From contig CAJPUK010000117.1 of assembly GCA_905373785.1 (NCBI GenBank), positions 1-6,646 of the forward strand: a stretch of 6,646 nt of DNA, given 5' to 3'. The translations under genes and the position numbers were made by a program. This stretch comes from an uncultured Johnsonella sp. (GTDB lineage: Bacteria; Bacillota; Clostridia; Lachnospirales; Lachnospiraceae). Below, piece after piece: positions 6,235 to 6,646 of the stretch (position 1 is its first letter; every line of letters starts with the position of its first letter). The notes below the pieces were generated by a model. That model did not search any database. It was not told the origin of the DNA and was given only the letters and a program-made list of their open reading frames with translations.

Positions 6235-6646
6235 CATCTTCCTCTTCCAATTCCTGTATTCTGTACTGCTTTGCATACCATGTATCTTTGTTTATAAGCT
6301 GCAGGTGTGTTCCTTCCTCTGTTATAACTCCCTTATCGAGTACTGTAATATTATCCGCATTCACAAGTACCGATAGTCTGTGGCTTGTTATAATATTGGT
6401 TTTACCCTGTCTGTGCCGGTAAATATTTTTTATGATTCTGCTTTCAGTCTTTGCATCAACCGCAGACAGACAATCATCCAAAATCAAAAGCTCGGCATCT
6501 TTTATAAGTGCTCTTGCTATGGCAACTCTTTGTCTTTGACCTCCCGAAAGGCTTACTCCTCTTTCTCCTATTATCGTATCTTCCTTATCGCTAAAGCCTT
6601 CTATATCGCTTTCAAGCCCTGCAAGGTTTATTGCTCTTTTTAATTC
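6227..6646 (-). CDS. ABC exporter half-transporter, degenerate (Asp Walker B) subunit, C-terminal fragment
   Basis: Only the last 139 residues are present; the 5' end lies beyond the window and the frame is open to the edge. Numbering from the first visible codon, the fragment has a canonical signature L33-SGGQRQR, Walker B L53-LILDD with Asp58 replacing the catalytic Glu, D-loop SAVD (61-64) and H-loop T87-SHRLS with His89 kept. The ILDDCLSAVD form is typical of the BmrC/YheI, LmrC and TM287 side of heterodimeric exporters. It should pair with the downstream 588-residue subunit, giving one active ATP site (its LSGGQ with the partner's Walker motifs) and one degenerate site (its own Walker motifs with the partner's LSAGQ). 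The acidic C-terminal tail LEEEDDE is encoded by the bases that carry the next gene's ribosome binding site and start. Subunit type is well supported; the membrane domain is not visible. Confidence 0.92.
   Translation of the reverse strand, partial: ELKRAINLAGLESDIEGFSDKEDTIIGERGVSLSGGQRQRVAIARALIKDAELLILDDCLSAVDAKTESRIIKNIYRHRQGKTNIITSHRLSVLVNADNITVLDKGVITEEGTHLQLINKDTWYAKQYRIQELEEEDDE
6238..6246 (-). promoter_or_regulatory. Ribosome binding site inside the upstream ABC gene, deciding the downstream start
   Basis: On the minus strand this is a purine-rich run containing AGAGGA, just before the tandem ATG codons at 6237 and 6234. The spacing suits 6234 better than 6237. The run also encodes the Glu-rich tail of the upstream subunit, whose TAA stop ends at 6227, so termination and reinitiation are within 8 bases. 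Confidence 0.6.

Noticed and set aside
6235..6276. A longer N-terminus for the 588-residue ABC subunit, starting at 6276
   Set aside because: The extra 14 residues would be read from inside the upstream gene's coding sequence in another frame. The tandem ATGs at 6237/6234 have a purine-rich site directly before them and give a typical coupled overlap.
6227..6487. A short stand-alone protein beginning at the TTG at 6487
   Set aside because: The frame is open through to 6646 and upstream codons encode the LSGGQRQR signature, so this is the interior of a larger ABC gene.

Overview
The window looks like chromosomal DNA from a low-to-moderate GC Gram-positive anaerobe of the Bacillota, most likely class Clostridia and possibly Lachnospiraceae-like. 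The grounds are lipoprotein signal peptides with Gram-positive-style lipoboxes, a clostripain-type (C11) cysteine protease, an AgrC-like GHKL sensor kinase, AAGGAG-type ribosome binding sites, and a heterodimeric drug-exporter-type ABC pair. No species can be named from the sequence alone.

Layout. Positions 3-569 (+) encode a small acidic lipoprotein of unknown function, closed by a strong hairpin terminator at 600-633. Positions 681-2678 (+) encode a 665-residue lipoprotein with a peptidase C11 domain whose His and Cys catalytic motifs are both intact. Positions 2679-2995 are a gene-free stretch between convergent genes. It is rich in structure: a 20-bp-arm inverted repeat around a GC-rich core, a composite hairpin, and two diverged copies of a repeat of about 33 nt. 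Positions 2996-4336 (-) encode a polytopic membrane histidine kinase of the AgrC/GHKL type, with no response regulator in view. Its 131-bp upstream gap holds two mutually exclusive inverted repeats. Positions 4468-6234 (-) encode a complete ABC exporter half-transporter, and 6227-6646 (-) is the C-terminal end of its partner, cut by the window edge.

How the genes fit together. The two ABC genes overlap by 8 bp and carry complementary asymmetries. The upstream subunit has Asp in place of the Walker B catalytic Glu but a canonical LSGGQ. The downstream subunit has the catalytic Glu but LSAGQ. This is the pattern of heterodimeric exporters with one degenerate ATP site (BmrCD/YheIH, TM287/288, LmrCD). 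I see no terminator between the ABC genes and the kinase, so read-through into the kinase gene is possible. The plus-strand half is an envelope-surface module of two lipoproteins, one an apparent secreted protease; the terminator between them argues against a simple shared operon.

I did not find an unambiguous new system. The least explained parts are the structured 317-bp intergenic region and the nested inverted repeats in the kinase leader.
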